A stretch of 64,000 nucleotides of DNA from Stentor roeselii. Lineage: Eukaryota; Ciliophora; Heterotrichea; Heterotrichida; Stentoridae. The notes under the pieces are model-generated. The model did not search any database. It was not told the DNA's origin and saw only the letters and a program-made list of their open reading frames with translations. The stretch spans positions 119,412 through 183,411 of the forward strand of contig RSEH01000054.1 of assembly GCA_006503475.1 (NCBI GenBank), written 5' to 3'. Numbering within the stretch: the first letter of the stretch is position 1; every line of letters begins with the position of its first letter. Below, in pieces: positions 35,080 through 48,300 of the stretch. The translations under genes were made by a program, and so were the position numbers.

Positions 35080-38000
35080 TTATTTACTGATGAACTGATC
35101 AAGATCAACTTGGTTATTTTTAAACCCTTTCAGTAAATCACAAAAAAATCGATGACCTCCTTTGACCCCGCAGAATGTGCAGAATATTGTTTTGCAAATA
35201 TTGCACTTCTTGTCTCTAGCTGTTAACTTTTTGCTTAGAATTGAATACTTTGTGTATCTTTTGTCATCAGGACAGTAAAATTTAGTATAAGAAAACATCA
35301 AAAGTTTTGCATTCTTTTGTGCGACAGGATCAAGTTGGTCTATGTTAGCGAAAAAATCGAAAAGAATAATTTTCTTACATTTTTGGCAAATCAAGTTTTT
35401 TATGCGAGTTTTCGCTTCTCTAAGAGATAGCTGGTATTTATCCTTCAGACATTCAATATGAATAACACAAGAGCATGGTAACTGAACAAAATTATCCTCT
35501 GCTAACTTCCAACATACAAAACATTTATTTCCAGAAATCAAATCACTCTGATTACTATCAGCCCCTCTCGAATCATCATTCAAACCTTTCAAATTCAACT
35601 CACCATTCCCAAGTTCATTAAAAGGTGTCACAGAATTTCTCTTTCCAGAATAATTTTGTTGTGCAAAACTCTTAAAATGCGATTCAGGAGCCTTTCCACG
35701 AAACAACCCAGATTCAGGCCTGGCCGGGAAGACTTTGACTTCATTATTTTTTTCTATTTTATTTATATTCGGGTAGTTCAACACTTCAGGTTTCACCACT
35801 TTTAAGTCTTTCGAGCTGATCTGATAATTATTGCCGTTTATCAGCCCTTGCGAAAGGTTTATGCTGGGAAGGCCTGCAACCATTGGATATATCGGGTTGT
35901 TGGGACTGGAACTTTCAATACCTGCTGCTGTTGATGGTCTTGATTGGATGGGATTTGAGAATATTGGCTGACCAGGAGGGGGAGGAAGGTTTGGGTATTG
36001 ATTTTCTAATGAACCTGATGAATTAAATGCCTTTTCTTGCATTGGTTGATTTGGAAGTCCTGGGATGAGATTTTCTAATCCTGATTTGAAAATACCTGGA
36101 GGTTTTGATGCAGGTTCTTTTATGGGTAGCTCTGGAGGGGGTTGATTTAAGGAGTTTCTTATGTTTGGATTTATTCCTGAAGATCCACCATCATTAAAAT
36201 AATTTCCAGTTTTTTTCTGTGGAAGATCCGGAACTTTGGAAAAGTTCTTCGAATAATTTTGAGATTCAGGTGAACAGCTTTCACGAGGAAAAATATGAGG
36301 ATTTAAATCATGAGGCAATTTAGGCATGATCAGAGCTTTAGAAGATCCAGATAAATCAGGTACACTAAAAGTTCCAGAAGAATGTTTTAAACCAGTAGTT
36401 TCACTATTAGGAAGTTTAGAAAAGCTCGATACATTCAGAATACCTGGAGAATTAGGTATTTTCGGAACATTCTCTGGTGGAACACTGGGAATTATATTCA
36501 AAGCATTCTGCGTGTTTGGAAAATCGGGAGGTTTGTGTATATTTCCCACGTTTTGCATATTTTGAAAGACTGGCGGAACATTTAGAGGCAGATTATTAGG
36601 AACTTGCATGTTAGGAGTACTTGGAACCTTGGGAATATTTGGAACATTTGGAACATTTGGAGGCAGATTATTAGGACCCTGCATGTTAGGAGTACCTGGA
36701 GCCTTGGGAACATTAGGAACGTTGAGAATATTTTGAACTAGTGGTGGAACATTCGGAGGTAAATTAGATTGATTATTCATGTCATGGATTCCGACAACCT
36801 TCGATAAATGAAGATTTTGCAGAGCAGGAGGAAAATTCGAGAGATCAGATTGTTTAGGAACATTTATTTGGTAAGGGTAATCGGCGACCTTGTGAAGATT
36901 CGAAACATCTGGAAATTGAGGAACTTTTGCTATTTTAGGAGAGAATACTTTCTGCAGTCCTATATTGTCAGGAAGTGCATTTTGGGGCATTGAAGCAGGT
37001 AAATATGAAGAGTTCAAATCAGGAGGTTTATCATTTGAAGGAAGTATTGAAAATTTAGAAGGCCCTGGCGGATATGCCGGCATTTGATTTAAATCATTAT
37101 TGGGGACTTGAGGATGATTATAGAAGTTATTCCCATCATTCTTTCCTTGTAAAATCGGAGGCGGAATAGTCTGTTGATAAGGGTTAAACGCTGGAGGTTC
37201 AGAAGCAATTCTAGAGTTCAAAGGACTGGGAATAATTGAAACAAATGAAGGATCTTTTCCAGGTAGATCTGGACCTTTCGACACATGAAAAGGAGGAACT
37301 TTTAAATTATTTCCCGCCACTGATGTTAAACCATTAAGATCTGGAACATCATAAGAAAAATTACTTCCTGAGCTATTCAAGTTCATTGAATTGCTCAAAT
37401 AGTTATTTCCCAGTATAAATAGCTTATTATACAATGAATTTATTTCAAAAAGCACGACATCAGCAGTAATATTAAAGTTTTCAATTTGCGTCATCATCCT
37501 TTTAATCAAATCTCTAAACTCATAAGAATACCCAATTCTTTCAAAGCCTCTATCAATAAAAACATGAAGAGTCGGTACATCCATCTTCAAAGTTTCAGGA
37601 CAAAGTCGGGCGAAGCTGATTTCCAAAAAAGTTCTTCCAAGCGCCCAGATATCATCGCGATAAGGATTGACTTGTTCGTTAAGTCCAGAGAAAAAGTTCC
37701 CTTTCTGCTCAGGCGACATGTAATAAGGAGTGCCAGTCATTGTATTGTACCCCAGAGCATTCGTGTGCACTTTTTTAGCTTCTCCGAAATCAGCAAGTTT
37801 GAAGACTGTCCGTTCTGCTTTCATGTAAATGTTGAGAGGTTTGATGTCTCGATGGCAGATCAGTAATTTGTGCATTGAACTCAGGGTAAAGGCTAGTTGA
37901 GACGCTGTGAATAAAACTAATTGCAAACCTATCGGCTGCCCTTTTACAATCTCAAGGTAAGAGTGAAGGTCACCGTTTTCGCAGTACTCGATACTCATGT

Positions 38001-38235
38001 AGTAATAGTTATTCTCGGGCCAGTGGTCGTAAACTTGAAGAATTGAATTGTCTGACTTTGAAAGCTCAAGATGAATTTCCACTTCTGTAGGCATTATGTT
38101 GGAATTGTAGACTTTTAATACAAAGTATTGAGGGTAGTTGGGTAATGATATTTTTCCTTGAACGAGGTAGACACTTCTGTTTGGTTTTACTAAAAACTCT
38201 TTTACCATCGACACATTTCTGAAGTAGTTATCCAT
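35080..38235 (-). CDS. Protein kinase fused to a C-terminal RING/IBR-like zinc region
   Basis: This is a 1,051-residue protein. The kinase domain (~10-270) has FVLKVY (Lys), TEVEIHLEL (Glu), HRDIKPLNIY (catalytic loop, ~127), LADFGEAKK (~150) and GTPYYMSPEQ (~172), so all catalytic residues are present. The glycine-rich loop is weak. A long Pro/Asn/Ser-rich disordered linker (~285-890) contains NVPN/PPNVP-type repeats. The last 150 residues hold a RING-type start (CFVCWKLAEDNFVQLPCSC), CQKCKK, and then a Cys-rich unit (CNICKTIFCTFCGVKGGHRFFC) with IBR-like spacing. A kinase joined to a possible ubiquitin ligase in one chain is uncommon. The kinase is probably NEK- or other-type; I cannot assign the group. 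Confidence 0.8.
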   Translation of the reverse strand: MDNYFRNVSMVKEFLVKPNRSVYLVQGKISLPNYPQYFVLKVYNSNIMPTEVEIHLELSKSDNSILQVYDHWPENNYYYMSIEYCENGDLHSYLEIVKGQPIGLQLVLFTASQLAFTLSSMHKLLICHRDIKPLNIYMKAERTVFKLADFGEAKKVHTNALGYNTMTGTPYYMSPEQKGNFFSGLNEQVNPYRDDIWALGRTFLEISFARLCPETLKMDVPTLHVFIDRGFERIGYSYEFRDLIKRMMTQIENFNITADVVLFEINSLYNKLFILGNNYLSNSMNLNSSGSNFSYDVPDLNGLTSVAGNNLKVPPFHVSKGPDLPGKDPSFVSIIPSPLNSRIASEPPAFNPYQQTIPPPILQGKNDGNNFYNHPQVPNNDLNQMPAYPPGPSKFSILPSNDKPPDLNSSYLPASMPQNALPDNIGLQKVFSPKIAKVPQFPDVSNLHKVADYPYQINVPKQSDLSNFPPALQNLHLSKVVGIHDMNNQSNLPPNVPPLVQNILNVPNVPKAPGTPNMQGPNNLPPNVPNVPNIPKVPSTPNMQVPNNLPLNVPPVFQNMQNVGNIHKPPDFPNTQNALNIIPSVPPENVPKIPNSPGILNVSSFSKLPNSETTGLKHSSGTFSVPDLSGSSKALIMPKLPHDLNPHIFPRESCSPESQNYSKNFSKVPDLPQKKTGNYFNDGGSSGINPNIRNSLNQPPPELPIKEPASKPPGIFKSGLENLIPGLPNQPMQEKAFNSSGSLENQYPNLPPPPGQPIFSNPIQSRPSTAAGIESSSPNNPIYPMVAGLPSINLSQGLINGNNYQISSKDLKVVKPEVLNYPNINKIEKNNEVKVFPARPESGLFRGKAPESHFKSFAQQNYSGKRNSVTPFNELGNGELNLKGLNDDSRGADSNQSDLISGNKCFVCWKLAEDNFVQLPCSCVIHIECLKDKYQLSLREAKTRIKNLICQKCKKIILFDFFANIDQLDPVAQKNAKLLMFSYTKFYCPDDKRYTKYSILSKKLTARDKKCNICKTIFCTFCGVKGGHRFFCDLLKGFKNNQVDLDQFISK
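36587..36736 (-). repeat. 75-nt tandem repeat inside the kinase linker
   Basis: Two in-frame copies, starting at 36587 and 36662, code for about 25 residues each of the NNLPPNVP / VPNVPNIPKVP type. Flanking sequence carries more decayed NVP/PPNV units, so the linker probably grew by duplication. Confidence 0.7.
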
Positions 38236-39326
38236 AAATTATTAAAGAGAGTAAAAAAATTTGTAGGATTTTTTTATAGATTTTAGAAATTTGGACTTGA
38301 GTTGGAGATGATCAGTGGAGTAGGAGGTTTTATATGATGTGTGGGGGATGGATTTGTTTTGGGAGATTTGATTGGGTTTTAGAAGGGATGTTTTGATTTT
38401 TATGTTAGGTAAAGACTGGATTTGAATATTCAGGGTTTAGCTTATTTCTTCGCATTCAATATTTGATTTTTGTCATTAGATTACGAATAAACTCTAAGAA
38501 ATTTCGGTTTTGGGATAGGTAGAAGATAGCCTCTTTAACCGTTTTTAAGGCTGAGTCTGGATTTTGTCTAACTTCAGCTCTACCCTTGGCTTCTGAGACT
38601 TTATCAATAAGATCTCCCTAAAGATTTTCATAAAAATATGACAAAAAATTCATAGTTTTTAAAATGATATCATTTTTAGGCTACTTAGACCTCTTTCATA
38701 TTTTGTCTTAGTTCAAGGCCGATCAGGTATAATAGACTATGAGAAGGATGTACACTAGGGACCTAACATTGCTACATAGTGTTTATATGCATGTAACATC
38801 TTCACAAAGATTCAAGTTTTTTTCACTTGACATAGGCTCTCAGTGAAATGGAGTTTGAACTGGGTTGGCAAAGTAAGAAAGGTGATTGAGAAAAACAAAG
38901 AATGAGCTGACTCTATATTTTCCTTGTTTCCATTACTTAAAGCATCATATGCTATACGTCAGCAATATTTTTTTAATTAATACAAGCCATTTGTGATACT
39001 TATTTTTAGCTCAGGCAAGGAAAGAGTTTTTCTGTTATAAGATAATTTCAATTTTCATTAATTAAGTTATATTAAACATGTTGCTTCCTTATAATTCTGC
39101 AGAATGGTATTTTGATAAATAGAAAATCCATATGAAATAAAAACAATTTTTTCTAAATTGGAATAGACTGATCTAATTAAATATAATTTTATTCAATGAT
39201 TTATTCATTAGCAATAAAAAAAGAAATAAAATCCTTCATAAGATATTTATATTCTTACTTTCAGATTAGAAATAATCAATAAATCTTACCTATTCAAACA
39301 AATATATAAACCATAAAATAACCTAA
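38236..39326. other. Intergenic region upstream of the kinase gene
   Basis: The interval 38341-38400 has 23 G and no C on the plus strand, the usual skew of a 5' flank of a minus-strand gene. A small coding-like relic at 38456-38653 is listed separately. The rest is AT-rich with nothing recognised. Confidence 0.5.
38456..38653 (-). pseudogene. Small coding-like relic with one TAG
   Basis: The frame MNFLSYFYENL, TAG (38618-38620), then GDLIDKVSEAKGRAEV and on to LEFIRNLMTKIKY and TGA. The part after the TAG is 53 residues of balanced, helical, protein-like sequence. No GT-AG intron of 15-16 nt removes the TAG. It could be a fragment of a dead gene; no family is recognised. Confidence 0.35.
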
Positions 39327-42300
39327 TTAATGAAAAGGCCTCTTTCCACAACGAAACAACTCAAAAACATGAGAAAACTTGCTAAGAACTCCAAAGTTCC
39401 TAATCTCAGCAATTCTAATCACAAGTTGTTCCGGATTTTCTTCAAACAAGCATTCCATATGTCCAAAAACCTTAATTCTATTTTCAGGTTCAACAAATCC
39501 ACAATGTTGAATAAATCCAGAATTAAAAAGTTTTTCTTCAATTTCATTCCTAGGACTAGGACAATATCCAATAAACTTAAGATATTCATCAACTTCTCCA
39601 TGGTGAAAAAACAAAGACCCAGCAAAAACCGCTAATTGTTGTAAAAGATTCTGAGGAATGATTTGTTCGAAAAGTGTAAAAACATGATTCTGATCAATTC
39701 GATTTCTAGGCATGAACATAACTAATCCAGTACTTGCTCCTTCAAATCCCTCAAGAAGTTCATTAGCTTCAAAAGCACTAATCACAACAATTTGAGGTCT
39801 GGAAAGAGCAGGGTTGAAACAAACCCATCGAGGGGGTCGAAGAAAATCATCTCCAAAAAATTCAGATTTTACAGTTCTTACAAAATCCCTCGTTAAGAAA
39901 ATGTCTTTACTCCAGGCCTTTTCCTGAGAAATCTTTAAAACTGAAGACCCAGAAAATCCTTTTCCTATCGGAATAAGACTTTGAGAAAAACAAGAAATTT
40001 CTCCGGTCATGATAAATTTTTCTAGTCCACTTGAAACACAAGGGCTAAGAGCAATTGCCGATTTCGGATTTTCTTTATGTCTTTCCTCTTCTTTTTCTAT
40101 TTCAAGTTCAAGTTCTTGCTCTTCATCGAATAAATGAGAAAAAACCTTTGAAGAGCCGATGAACTTTTCGACTTTTTCTATGATTTTCTGACAGGATTTT
40201 TTGAATGCTGAGGATTCACTGGTTTGCAAGTTGAGTGCACGGGTGAATCGATTGATTAATTCATGTAAGATTTCGTTTACTGGTCTTTGGACTCGATCAG
40301 ATGCATAAAGATCTGAAACATCATTAACATCTTTATTTTCATATAAAAGTGAGTACTCGTTAAGGTCATGTGTAATGAGAAACCTACGAAAAATCTGCAA
40401 TCTTCGATAATAACTGATACCTTGAACTGCCCAGTAAAGTAACTGCTCGATAATCATGTCTCTAGTGTTATTGATGACCCATTCAAGCACTTCCTTAGCA
40501 CCGACATCAGCCTTAAGCTGCTTGATCACGAAATCCACTTCATGACAAGCGAAAAAACAAACACGATGACCATGGCCAAGCATTCTCATTCTCATGCAAG
40601 CTTGCATGAGCTTGTCCTTAGTAAGTCCCTTTCCCAAAGTAACAGCTCCAACAGTCCCTTGAGGTATTTTCAAGTCAGTGCCTCTGGTATGAGAGTCATC
40701 CAAGTAAATAACACAGAACTGCAAATGATTTTTATAAGGCGACATGTCAAAAGGAACAACAACACCTTTCCGATCCAGGACTTTCAAATCATTACTTTCA
40801 TCAAAAAAGACCCCTGCTTCCAGGTCAGTCCTCATCGCAAGCCAGTCCTGCACGAGTTCTAAATTCGAAAGTTCAAGCATCAAGGCGCCAACATCAAGAA
40901 GGAGTCTTAAGTCTTTGTGAGTTTCTGACATTTTTTTTAAGATTTCCTTGCTGGTTATTCCAGATTTCATTGAATGGTACTCGTTGTTCTCAGGCAGGAG
41001 AAGACTTTCAATTAAACTCCCGTTGGTTCCGATTAGTTTAGGTATTCCTAGAAATCCTGTGTTAATCGGCAGTAAAAGTCGAGAATCGTTTGTTCCACTG
41101 AAGCCTGTTGTGATGGTTTCTTCAGGGCATAAGTCCCAAGCAGAGTTTTCAAGTTTTCCGCTGAATTCCTTGGCCTCTTTAGGATAAACATAAGAGTTAA
41201 GCCAGTAGTTTATAACTGGAGTGTGCATTCGAAGCAAGGGATATAAAATTTGGTACTTTTGAGAAGACTCTGATAAGTTAATTCCTTTGAAGCTTTTAAT
41301 TGATTCATGGATTTTAACACCCTGAGGAATGCTGCTGATCCAACAGTCGTATTCGGGATCTGGATCAGGCTCTTGTTGCAACTTTCGAAAGACTTCATCA
41401 AGTGCCTGGTCAGTCAAACCACTGTAAAAGTAACTGAGTTGAGTCAATAAAATCATTATGTCTGGATGTGCGAATTGCGCTCGGTCTGCTGGAACATCTT
41501 TGGCTCTAAAAGGAACAGCTTGCATCAGGTATTTTGAATTAACTCCGTAGTTCACTCTCCATCTTTTAGAAAGTACTGTCAACAAAATTTCATATGCGAG
41601 AAGTCCTCTGAGAATTGTGAGAATTTTTTGCTTTTCTGAGTTTTTTGGAAAGATTTTTAATACTTTTTCACGGAGATCTGCAGGGACCTCCTGGTCTAGG
41701 ATGTAATGAGAAACTGAATCGATTTCGAAGTCTTTTAATTCGAAGAATTTTAGTTGTTTTGCTTTGCCTTTTAAGATATTTATGCAGATTTCTTTGCAGA
41801 GGTCTTTGTATGGGTCTTCTTTTAGTAGTCTGAAGTGAGGATATCCCAGGGTGTTACTGGGAAAGGACAAGGAAACTGAGGAATCTCCGTATTTTTCGTG
41901 AAGTGGAATGAAATGAAATTTGCAGAGATCTAGAACTGATTGGCATACTTGCCATCTTAAACTACCGCAGTTTATTGAAGATTGCTGGCCTATTGTGTAG
42001 ATCAGCTGGTATTTTGGACTGAGAATTTCATCAGACTCGTCTAAAATATCTCTTCCCTTAACTTTTAACCATTTTTCAATATCATTCAATTTCTTAGCAA
42101 GTATCAAATCACCCTTTTTCCTTCCCATTTCCAATCCTTTAAGCATAAACGAAAGTCTATACTCAGGTAAAGAAATCAAAACTCCTCGATACCTAAGACA
42201 TTCCTCCAAAACCCTTTTCACAACATCAACATTATCCAATTCAAAATTCCTATCCCTTCGACAAGGAACGACATAAACTCGTTTATCAAGAATTCCTCCA

Positions 42301-45300
42301 AGTTTCTGAGTCAAAGAACTTCTATTCATATTAAAAAGTGACTTCAAAACAGTAACCCTGAGTAAAAACTTGCCATCAGCAAGAACCATAACAATCATCG
42401 GCAAGATCACTGAAGTTTTACCTTCTCCCATATTGAGTTGTGTGACTAAACTTTGATTCCCTTCAGGAAACATCATCGCTTTGGCGACTTCCACCTGCAC
42501 AGGTCTTATCATCAAGTCTAATTCAATTTGCAGCACAATCCAAGAAGGGAACTCTTGAGGAGACCAGTTCTTATAAGGAACATTTTCTAATTCCTTTGAC
42601 AATGCAAGACTTTGAGACTCGCCATGGTCCAGGTAGTTCAAACATCGTTCGATTCTTTGTTCGAGGGTCCATAAGACGCAGATGGCTCCACAGATGATTA
42701 CTTGTTCTTGACTGAGAATAAGAAAGCGACTTCTCTGGTTTATGACTTGCTTTTGGATCTCACTTGGAGTGAGCTCTGGCAGGATTAAAGAATTTTTTAA
42801 TGTCGAATATGTTTTGAACTTTAATATTATTGATTTTTCAAGAGCTTCTGTTAATTCTTTGATTTTTGAGTTGTAGGTCTTTAGAAGGGTCTTGAGTCTT
42901 TCTTCTAGGTTTTCAGAGGTTTTATGATTTTTTGAGAAATTTTTTAATATTTGATGCGCTTTCCAACTTTCTTTCAGGTCGTTCAACATGAAATTCTCGA
43001 GGTCTGTGTTGGATGAGGAGAGAAGTGGAAAGTTTGGAATATTTGAAGAATTGTTTTGAGAATCTATTTCCTCAGTCAAGAGTTCTTCGATATATGAGCC
43101 GGAATTGTAAATGGTTTTCGATGTTTTTAGTAATTCTGGATCGATTTGTGAGTCGTCTGATGATGAATCTAAAACTACTTCAAAACGGGTGAATAAACAT
43201 GATGTAAAGATTTCGAATGAAAATACTTGTATGTTGGAATTGCTGTTATTATCGAAAAGTCCAGAAAGTAACTCAACTCTCTTGAAAAACTTGAAAAGTT
43301 CTATATTTTTCAGCCACTTTTTAAAGAGAATGGTGATTTTTTCAAGAATTATCTCATTTCTAAATAGATTTATTGTTGATTCTTTCGGATTACTGCAAGG
43401 CCATTGATTTTCAAAGTAATTTACCATAAGGATAACACAATCATCTATTTCTTTCTGGTACATCTTCCCGACTTCAAGTTTATCAATTAATTTCCCATCT
43501 TTTAGCATTAAGTGGTATTCTTCTACTTCAATCGCATGATGCCTTACAATATTCTCAACCTCATTTTTATCAAAATCTTTTTTCGAAATCATTTCATAAA
43601 AGCTATGAGAAGGTGCTTCTGTTTCTCTAAAAAAAGATTGATTTTCTAGAACTACTTTTAGAACAAGAAGCAATTTCATATCAGTTTCTAGATAAGCCAG
43701 GAAAGAAAGTCCAAAAAGAACTTCAACTTTCTCATCTTCAGAGCAAGTTCTGCAAATTTCATAAAGATCGAGCCAACAATTCAAAAAATCACTTCTGATT
43801 GAAATCCAGTCTATGATGGTATTAGTCGTGATTTTTTTGGTTACACCTGTTAATTCACCTAATTCATTAAAAATACTCCAAAAGCTAGAAAGTTGTTCAG
43901 TACATTTGAATTGACTTGAAATTCTTTTCACATTATTCACTTTTTCCTTATCCCAGTTAAACTCCAAGCCAAAGGCTAAAAGTTTATCATTTTTACCTTT
44001 TTTCTCAATCATTAAAATTTCATTCTCTGTTTTAAGTTTCATCTCAACAGTCAACAGTCGATTATAACCCTTAACATAAAGATCTTTATGATTGTCATTT
44101 AATTTCAGCTCTTCCTGTAAGTCTTTCTTTTCATATAAAAAACCTAAACGATTGCTATCTTCAATGATTTTCTTGCAAAGGTACTGAAAAGCATCATGAG
44201 AAGCATAACTATTCAAGTACTTCGGCCAGGTCACTTTTTCTAAGAGTTTAAAATTAGCTGGATAAAAATTTCTATCAGGACTTAACCTGGAAATGCTCAG
44301 AAGTATCTGATACGCCTGTTTATCAAGAGGACTGCATGAAAAAACATGAGGACTTTGAAGAATCTGCAGTGCTCTGCCAGTTCCTGTAATTTTTAAAAAC
44401 GGGTCAGGGATAATACTTGAAGTTATCGCGTGAAGATTAGCTAAATACAACCAAGCAGTTAATGACTCTCCAGCTCTTAAAATTCTAACTCGGTTATCTA
44501 CTTCATAAATGAAAAAAGAAGGACTGAAAAGTGTTTCTGTTTTAATTTCGATAATCGGGTGAAATTTTCTTTCTAAAAGTAACAACTTTCCATGAGGAAC
44601 AATAAGTTTTTTCTTGCAAAGGTCGGAGTTTCTTTTGTCGATTAGAACAAGTCCTCTCTCCAAGCCGATCAAAGTGCCGAGTGACTGGTCTTCAGAGACT
44701 TGAAACCCTCTGAATTCCTTTGAAAAAATAGTTGTTTTCTTTTGGTCAAGTTCAAAACTAAGTCCAAATCTCGGCAAGTCGATAGTAATTTTCTGAAACT
44801 CTTTACATTCCAGATAAACATGCATGTTTTCAGCCTTGTCCATAAGTGAGCCTAGTTTACTGTAAAGCTCTTGAAAAGTAGAGCTTTTTAAATTTATCAA
44901 AAGTCTTCCAGATGATAATTCTTCGATAGTGTTGTTGGTAAGGCAAAGTTTGAAGAAGGATTTTAAGTAAAAAGTCTTATCATTGAAATTTTTAGCTCTG
45001 AAAATTACCTGGTTTTTAGTTTTGTCTAGCCAGTGGCTGAAGTTCTCAGATAACACGGATGGCACCAGTGGTTTTATCAAGTCGTGATGAATGAGCTCCA
45101 GTTTTTCTAATTTTTCGTCAGTGTCGCAGATTTCTGTGATATTAAGTGAGTTTTTATTTCGAGAGAAGGAAAAAGTATAGCTTATTCTTGCTTTTTCGCT
45201 TATTTTTATCCATTTGGTTGTATGAGAACTGGATCCAGAACTTGAAGGAAGAAGGTCAAAATCAGTTCTTCCGAAAAGCCTTTGAAATACATCATGAGAA

Positions 45301-48300
45301 GATATTTCATTTGGAAGTTTTGATACTGGCATGTTGTTGATGAGGAATGCTCCATCAAGGCCGATTTCTACTTCAAATTCTTGACTTGAAACTGAAGATA
45401 ACTTTACCTCGAAGCACCTTTTATGTCTCATATAAAAAACTTTTGAAATCTTGCATCTCATTGAATCTGGCCATTTTTTATCTAGAAATTCTTTGATTAG
45501 TTTAATGTCGCTTAGAACAAATTCAGGTAAGAAGCTTTCAACATCATTCATGGTTTGTTTGACCCAATTTAGCAAGTTATTCCTCAAAGGACTACTGGAG
45601 TCTTTATAAAGAACTTGGTGGTCATAGATCTTTGTAAGTGACATGAAAAAATCAGTAATTTCTCGAGGTTCTTGAAAAATCACTTTAAAATCAAATCGAT
45701 CCACAAAAAATGTCAACACAAAAATGCAACAAATTTCAAGTAGCTTTCCCTTCGCATGACTTTTTTCAATTTCGCTCAAAGTATCAGACCTTGCAATCAT
45801 GTCTTCTATTTGATCCTGCCAAGAAACATTGATTTTTCTGACTTTACTTAATAAATCCAAATACTTAATCTTTTGAACTTCATTGGTTGTCATGCTGACG
45901 ACTCTTAAAGAAATAGTAGTAATATTGAGAAGTATGATATGTTCATTCCAGTTATGAATGCAAGTGTCAAGCAAGTCAGAAACTGAAATATAAAGCTTGT
46001 CTAAATAATGATCTTTCGCAAGTAATTCATGAACTTTAGGAAAACTAGGAATTTCTGATGATTCTTGAATTGGTCCAAGTTCCCATAATGACTGACAGAT
46101 CAAGTAGTAAACTGAGTTGTTTTTAAATGGAAGAATTCTAGTTTCGACTGCATCTAGTAAGTTGTAAAGTTGAAGGTTTATTCCTGCTCGGAACATTGAG
46201 AACTTCAGGTATTCCTTTTTCGTCATGTCAGGTGGGCACATTCCTTGATTCGCTATTGCTTGGTTTTCGGTGTAGGTAGCAGTTGACAGCACCCATTGAA
46301 GATTTTTGTAATGCTCTTCAGTTTTGAATGTCAGAAGGTCTTTCAGATCAAATGAATTCGTGTCGAACTTTAATGTGAATTTCTTATTTGAGTAATGAAT
46401 ATTGTAACCATTTGACTTTATATAACTGTTTTCATTAAAGTTTTGCTTCAGAAGCAGTGAATTGAAGTGACTGTCTTTGAATGAAGTGTATGTACTTCCA
46501 AGAGTGACTTTCGTTTTGATAGCGTATAAATCGTCTCCTTTCTTTTCCGAGACCCATGATCCTCTTAAATTTTCTCCAATAATTTTTTCGTTTAATATTC
46601 GCTTGTGGAATAAGTAAACAGAGTCTCTGAGAATAGAAATGTTTTGTGGAATAACTAGTTCAAATATAACCAAGTCTTTTTCTATTGGTGAATCTGGAAG
46701 TAACTTTTCGTAGATTTTCACCCTTCTGCCATTTATAGAACGAATCCTGTTGCATTTTAAACAAGCTTTTGTGTTGTGACTGGTATCAAAATACTGGTCA
46801 TCATTACATATCATTTTTTCAGCTTCTTTCAATGCTAATTTATATAAATTTACTGCTTTTATTACTTCTCGTTTCTTTTCTTCAATATTCCAAGCATCAA
46901 TTTTTTCCAACTTTTGCTTTTTCTCAGCATGTTTTTGGAAGTTTTGACAAAATCTTATAGCAAACAAGTCGTTAAGATTTTTTTTATTTTCTAATAAATT
47001 AGGCAAGAGTGCTTTTTCTCTTTCGGTGAAATAATTAAAAAGCTCTTGTGCATAATGAATATCACTCTTTCGAGGAAGTAATAAATGTTGGAAGAGTTTG
47101 GTGCTGACTCCAAGTTTATGATCTAAAAGCAGTGGGAAGTCGCTAGTAGCGATTTTATCAATCACTGCGATTATTTTGTAGACTGTGAGAACCATCCGAG
47201 AATAGCCAAGAGGATCATCTTTATAAAATTTAGAAGCATACTTTATGTAAGGAGAAATCAGCTTGAAAATATATTGGCAAACATTTGAACTATAGTTTTT
47301 ACTCATATCAATTGAATATCGCACCCATGCTTCAAAGTCATTCAGAATGACATAATCGTATCCATCACCCTTGAAAATCATCTCAGGAATCTTTTTTTCA
47401 TCTAAATGCCTCTTGAAATCTCTTGAACATATGATTTTTCCAGAAGCCGATCGATCCATAGCAAGACTCAAATCAATCAATCTTCTGAAATCACTGAAAT
47501 CATGTTCAGTATGTTGAAAGTCAATAAAATTCGGATTAAGCTTACATCTGACCAATTGAGATTTCGACAGATTTTTCCTTAAATTATTTTCCATCATGTT
47601 TTTTTTCCTTAAAATAAAATTATTAAGTTCATCTTCAATTTTTCCGATTAATCCAGGGAAAACATTTTTAAAAGCACTTAACTTACAAGTCCTTTTCGCA
47701 AGTTTCTGAACAACTTCAAGTTTTTTTTCAATATCACCTTGCAAGAGTTTAGCAAGTATCAAATGCGAGTAAATCAAAACAGCTTTATAAAGTGCTTTTC
47801 CTTTGGCATCCCCGAACTCTTCAACAAGTAACACATTTAAGAAAACCTTTGCAGTCATCCAAATCCCACATCGCCTAAAGGGCTGACCTGAGAAATCACT
47901 GACAACATGATCCCTGTACTTTTTGATTATCTGAACAAATCTCTCAGGAGGCTCTGAACAGCAAAAGGCAAGAAACCATTCATAAACCAAGACTGGTGAA
48001 TACGAGTCTCTGAATTCTTCACATTCTGAATTTTTTATCACGGCGACAGCCTTGCTCAGGTCATTTGAGAAGTTGGCTAATTGGGATAAGTAACTGGCGA
48101 AGGCCTTTGAGTAGAGGATGGTCTTGTCAAGCACTTTTAAGCAAATTTTAGGGAAGACGTTGCAAAGATCACTTGGGTTCGACATGCATTCTTTGTTGAA
48201 ACAGCTCGGCTGAAAGGCTGTTATTAAGTCGCTGTCGTCTTTTTGGTGGTATATTGAAATTGCTGCGTTTTGACCACGAAGGTAAAGAAGGAATGGACGA

